This document shows, one piece after another, positions 13,921-16,450 of a stretch of 16,450 nt of DNA. Below the pieces are notes generated by a model that saw nothing but the letters and a program-made list of their open reading frames with translations, ran no database searches and was not told where the DNA came from. The position numbers and the translations under genes were made by a program. The stretch's first letter is position 1; each line of letters starts with the position of its first letter. This stretch comes from Candidatus Paceibacterota bacterium (GTDB lineage: Bacteria; Verrucomicrobiota; Verrucomicrobiia; Limisphaerales; UBA8199): assembly GCA_035452965.1 (NCBI GenBank), contig DAOTCE010000055.1, positions 1 through 16,450 on the forward strand. The letters are read 5' to 3'.

Positions 13921-14328
13921 ATGAAGCGACTGATTATGCAAATCACCAAACAACTCGCGATCTTCCTCGACAATCGGCCCGGGACGTTGGCGCGCGTGGC
14001 GGATGCGCTGGCTGAGGCCAAGATCAACATCTACGCCATCACCACGAGTGATACTGTGGACCACAGCGTTATCCGGCTGGTGGTGAGCGATTATCGGCGG
14101 GCACTCCATGTCTTCGAGGCGCACGGCGCGCTGGTGGTTGACGACGATGTCGTGATGCTCGAAGGGAGCAATAAGCCGGGGGAAATGGCAAGCATTGCCC
14201 GCAGGCTGGCGGATGCCAAAATCAACATCGAGTACTGTTACAGCGCCACCCCACCGGAGGCGAAGAAAGGGTTGATGATTCTGCGTGTCTCCAATCCGGC
14301 GAAAGCAATGAAGGTGTTGAACAGCTAA
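13921..14328 (+). CDS. Tandem ACT-domain protein
   Basis: This encodes 135 residues from ATG at 13921; a second in-frame ATG at 13936 (MQITKQLAIF) fits the usual start of such proteins about as well. Two ACT domains fill the chain. The first (about 8-70) carries QLAIFLDNRPGTLARVADAL and AKINIYAITTSDT. The second (about 71-135) carries VVMLEGSNKPGEMASIARRL and AKINIEYCYSAT. Both show the P-G-x-L/M-A motif that binds amino acids at the domain interface. There is no catalytic or DNA-binding domain, so it is probably a free-standing amino-acid sensor that regulates a partner enzyme. The neighbouring glycosidase is not an obvious partner. It has no Shine-Dalgarno sequence, is divergent from the Gfo/Idh gene, and is followed 70 bases later by the GH13 gene on the same strand. 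Confidence 0.88.
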   Translation: MKRLIMQITKQLAIFLDNRPGTLARVADALAEAKINIYAITTSDTVDHSVIRLVVSDYRRALHVFEAHGALVVDDDVVMLEGSNKPGEMASIARRLADAKINIEYCYSATPPEAKKGLMILRVSNPAKAMKVLNS

Positions 14329-14398
14329 GGGTTGGCTCGGGACGCAGTTGGGGGTCGCGCCCTGGAACTCGCCACTCAAGTCACTGTTCCGTTTGCCT

Positions 14399-15880
14399 AT
14401 GACCAGTCCCTTGCTCTACGAGGTCAACACGCGATGCTGGTTGCGCGCGCTATCCGAGCTAAGCTCGACCCGCATCACGCTGGCCAACGTGCCCGAATCG
14501 GAGTTCTTCCGGTGGCAGCAATTTGGTTTCACGCACATCTGGCTGATGGGGGTGTGGACGACCGGTCCGCGCGCGCGCGCGGAGGCCTTGCGGCATCCCG
14601 AACTGCGGAAGGCCTATGACCAGGTCCTGCCGGGCTGGAAAGAGGCGGATGTGGCTGGGTCGCCCTATGCGATCGGCGATTATGAGGTTCCGGAGGCACT
14701 GGGTGGCGAGGTTGGGCTTGCGGCATTTCGCCGGAAACTGGGCGAACACGGATTGAAACTGCTGCTGGATTTTGTGCCCAACCACTTGGGGTTGGATCAC
14801 CCATGGGTCTGGGAGCGGCCGGAGTTGTTTATGCAGAGCCCGGGGCAAGTTCCGGGCACGTTCTTGCAGCAGACTGGCGCCCGGCCCCGCTGGCTGGCCT
14901 ACGGCAAGGACCCGTATTTCGCGCCCTGGACCGACACGGTCCAATTGGACTACCGGCTCAGCGCCACGCGAGCGGTCATGGCGGGCTTGCTCGAGTCCAT
15001 GGCCTGTCGCTGTGACGGCGTCCGTTGCGACATGGCGATGCTGGTGCTCAACGAGGTGTTCGCCAGGACCTGGGGACATTTCCAGGCGGCATCTTCCGGA
15101 CCTGCTTCGGAGTTCTGGGCTGAGGTGATCCCGACAATCAAGCGTGCTCACCCGGGATTCCTGTTGCTGGCCGAGGCTTATTGGGGATTGGAAAGGCGAC
15201 TTCAGGCGCTGGGCTTCGATTACACTTACGACAAGTCCCTCTATGACGGGCTGGTGTCGCGTGATGCGATTGGAGTGCAGAGGCACTTGCTCGAATTGCC
15301 CGCCGGGGTGGTTGCGGCCAGCGCGCACTTCCTGGAGAACCACGACGAGCCGCGCATTGCGTCAATCCTGTCGCCAGTGGAACATCGCGCTGCGGCCCTG
15401 GTGATGATGGGCTTGCCGGGAATGCGTTTCTTGCATGAAGGACAGATGGACGGCGCCCGCATCAAGTCTCCGGTTCAACTGGCGCGTCGCCCTGTGGAGC
15501 TGGCGCAGGAAGCGGTGCAGAAGATTTACCGGAAATTGTCAGAAGTGCTGCCGGGCACCGCGGTGGGGCAGGGCAGGGGCCTCTTATGCAGACCACACGC
15601 TGCCTGGGCCGGTAATCCGACCGCCGCAAATTTCGTTATCGTGCAATGGCAGCGCCGCGCACCGGAGTTCGATCTGGTAGTGGTGAACCTCGCGCCGCAT
15701 TCAAGCCAATGCTACGTGCCGCTAACGGTCGAGCATCTCACGGCGCACAACTGGACGATGAAAGACCTGCTCGGCACGGAGCAATACAAACGCTCCGGAG
15801 ATGACTTTCAAAGCCAGGGTCTTTACCTTGACTTGCCCGCTCACGGCGCCCAACTGTTTCACTTCGCGCCGGCAAGCTGA
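14399..15880 (+). CDS. GH13 alpha-amylase-family enzyme, cytoplasmic
   Basis: This encodes 493 residues from ATG at 14399; an in-frame TTG at 14348 would add 17 residues but reads less like the family start. All four GH13 regions are present: region I DFVPNH (124-129), region II DGVRCD with the nucleophile Asp211, region III LLAEAYW with the acid/base Glu259, and region IV FLENHDEPR with the stabilising Asp316. The N-terminus LLYEVNTRCWL and F-T-H-I-W-L-M-G-V-W mark the first barrel strands. A GMRFLHEGQMDG segment and a beta-sandwich end (about 400-493, VVVNLAPHSSQCYVPL) complete the fold. There is no signal peptide, so it should act on internal glucans such as glycogen or maltodextrins. Hydrolysis versus transglycosylation cannot be told apart. 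It has no visible terminator. Confidence 0.92.
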   Translation: MTSPLLYEVNTRCWLRALSELSSTRITLANVPESEFFRWQQFGFTHIWLMGVWTTGPRARAEALRHPELRKAYDQVLPGWKEADVAGSPYAIGDYEVPEALGGEVGLAAFRRKLGEHGLKLLLDFVPNHLGLDHPWVWERPELFMQSPGQVPGTFLQQTGARPRWLAYGKDPYFAPWTDTVQLDYRLSATRAVMAGLLESMACRCDGVRCDMAMLVLNEVFARTWGHFQAASSGPASEFWAEVIPTIKRAHPGFLLLAEAYWGLERRLQALGFDYTYDKSLYDGLVSRDAIGVQRHLLELPAGVVAASAHFLENHDEPRIASILSPVEHRAAALVMMGLPGMRFLHEGQMDGARIKSPVQLARRPVELAQEAVQKIYRKLSEVLPGTAVGQGRGLLCRPHAAWAGNPTAANFVIVQWQRRAPEFDLVVVNLAPHSSQCYVPLTVEHLTAHNWTMKDLLGTEQYKRSGDDFQSQGLYLDLPAHGAQLFHFAPAS

Positions 15881-15920
15881 CGGCAGCACAGTCGGTTCCC
15901 TGGTGCAGCAATGGATCCGC

Positions 15921-16142
15921 TCACTCGTTTATGCCCCAGTGCTGGGCATAATAGCGGTCATCCATCGCCTCAGAGGCTGACAGAGGCGCGGCGGCTGTGA
16001 GCAGAGTTGACTCCGGAGTTTCCGGTTGGGGAAGGGGTGCTGATTCGGCTGGCGAATCGGGATTCTGCACCTCGGAGGGAGCGATCGGTTCTGGAAGGGA
16101 CGGTTGCACCATAACTTTTGAAATGTGAAAGGTTGGAATCAT
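15921..16142 (-). CDS. Possible small Pro/Ser-rich hypothetical protein
   Basis: This 73-codon frame begins MIPTFHISKVMV, has a Pro/Glu/Ser/Ala-rich middle (SLPEPIAPSEVQNPDSPAES) and ends in a more ordered-looking DDRYYAQHWGINE. There is no signal peptide, membrane helix or known domain. It converges on the GH13 gene with 40 bases between the stops. No Shine-Dalgarno sequence precedes the ATG at 16142. The balanced amino-acid use and the aromatic C-terminus make it more credible than the other small frames here, but chance is not excluded. No function is proposed. Confidence 0.35.
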   Translation of the reverse strand: MIPTFHISKVMVQPSLPEPIAPSEVQNPDSPAESAPLPQPETPESTLLTAAAPLSASEAMDDRYYAQHWGINE

Positions 16143-16336
16143 TCGCTGTCATCTTGAGCAACAACACAATTTTACGCAGTTGCTGTTTCGCTGGCTATAG
16201 GGTGTTTACCCCATCGGCCGCAATGGATGTGTGCGCGTTTCGAGAAGCGGCACATTGTCCGAGTATTGCCTATGGCAGGGCAGGACTCGGCGCGGGGCGC
16301 GGACTGGGCTGCGCACGCCGAAGCAAGTGGCAAGCT

Positions 16337-16384
16337 CCGGGCCTTTAGCTCAGGCAGGAAGCCCGGTGCTACGTGGTTGTAGCA
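16337..16384 (+). ncRNA. Candidate structured RNA: two adjacent hairpins
   Basis: CCGGGC (16337-16342) pairs with GCCCGG (16361-16366) around an 18-base loop. Directly next to it, TGCTAC (16367-16372) pairs with GTAGCA (16379-16384) around GTGGTT. Both stems are perfect, and one base separates them from a third, terminator-like hairpin. The strand is chosen because the T-run after the third stem favours rightward transcription. It matches no RNA family I can name. Confidence 0.4.
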
Positions 16385-16385
16385 T

Positions 16386-16411
16386 AAGGTGCGCTCTAGG
16401 GCGCACCTTTT
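16386..16411 (+). terminator. Intrinsic terminator-like hairpin
   Basis: AAGGTGCGC (16386-16394) pairs perfectly with GCGCACCTT (16401-16409) around a 6-base loop (TCTAGG), followed by TT. The 9-bp stem is strong but the T-run is short (four T in all, two of them in the stem). It could work in either direction, since the complement also ends in AAGG/CCTT pairs. Confidence 0.5.
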
Positions 16412-16450
16412 CAAGCAAGCATCGCCTTCCGCCACTGGGTTTTGCGCAGT

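Larger units (their letters stand above)
16143..16450. other. Non-coding right end with strong secondary structure
   Basis: No convincing gene is present; the open frames are short and have no family features. A small hairpin GGGT(16200-16203)-GTTT-ACCC(16208-16211) is followed by a G+C-rich stretch (16285-16330) and then three adjacent hairpins at 16337-16409, listed separately. Confidence 0.5.

Noticed and set aside
16340..16409. tRNA-like start (GGGCCTTTAGCTCAGG)
   Set aside because: The D-arm lacks its GAGC partner, there is no T-loop consensus, and no 3' acceptor strand complements GGGCC.
16172..16435. 87-codon minus-strand frame with several Cys
   Set aside because: It reads through the three hairpins and has no family features or start signal.

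Overview
The window looks like a chromosomal segment of a Verrucomicrobiota bacterium, probably of the Pedosphaera/Limisphaerales type. This placement is an inference from three things: the mix of protein families, the high G+C composition, and short palindromic repeats of the kind whose chance translation reads ASCPLCG..A. No ribosomal RNA or marker gene settles it. Almost none of the start codons has a recognisable Shine-Dalgarno sequence.

Positions 1-1100 look like the end of an inserted mobile element. Two tiny leftward genes overlap by one base: a zinc-ribbon protein cut by the window edge, and an excisionase-like DNA-binding protein. They are divergent from an Xre-type repressor-like gene. 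A 7-base motif (ATACAAC or its complement) occurs three times around the divergent control region and is a plausible operator. At about 1098-1115 this DNA abuts the 5' end of a leftward uroporphyrinogen-decarboxylase-family gene, which keeps only about 67 codons and is therefore a remnant.

Positions 1314-1955 are non-coding. They carry a good sigma70-like promoter, an 11-bp tandem repeat of five units and two copies of an 88-bp palindromic repeat. Next come three rightward genes: an exported S41-type protease relative that appears to have lost its catalytic Ser and Lys; a 600-residue in-frame fusion of a low-molecular-weight phosphatase to serine hydroxymethyltransferase (GlyA); and transcription terminator Rho with a long Ala/Lys-rich N-terminal extension.

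Positions 12474 down to 6740 form a tight leftward operon for a MacAB-TolC-like tripartite exporter. In order of transcription it encodes an outer-membrane lipoprotein factor, a large periplasmic adaptor, an ABC ATPase and a MacB-type permease, with every junction overlapping. Upstream and also leftward is a Gfo/Idh/MocA oxidoreductase. Divergent from it are a tandem-ACT-domain protein and a cytoplasmic GH13 alpha-amylase-family enzyme. The right end holds a possible small proline-rich gene on the minus strand and three back-to-back hairpins, the last of which resembles an intrinsic terminator.

Most of the content is housekeeping or common accessory material. I saw no convincing new multi-gene system. 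The best leads are the phosphatase-GlyA fusion, the apparently dead S41 protein, the disrupted gene at the element junction and the triple-hairpin RNA candidate.
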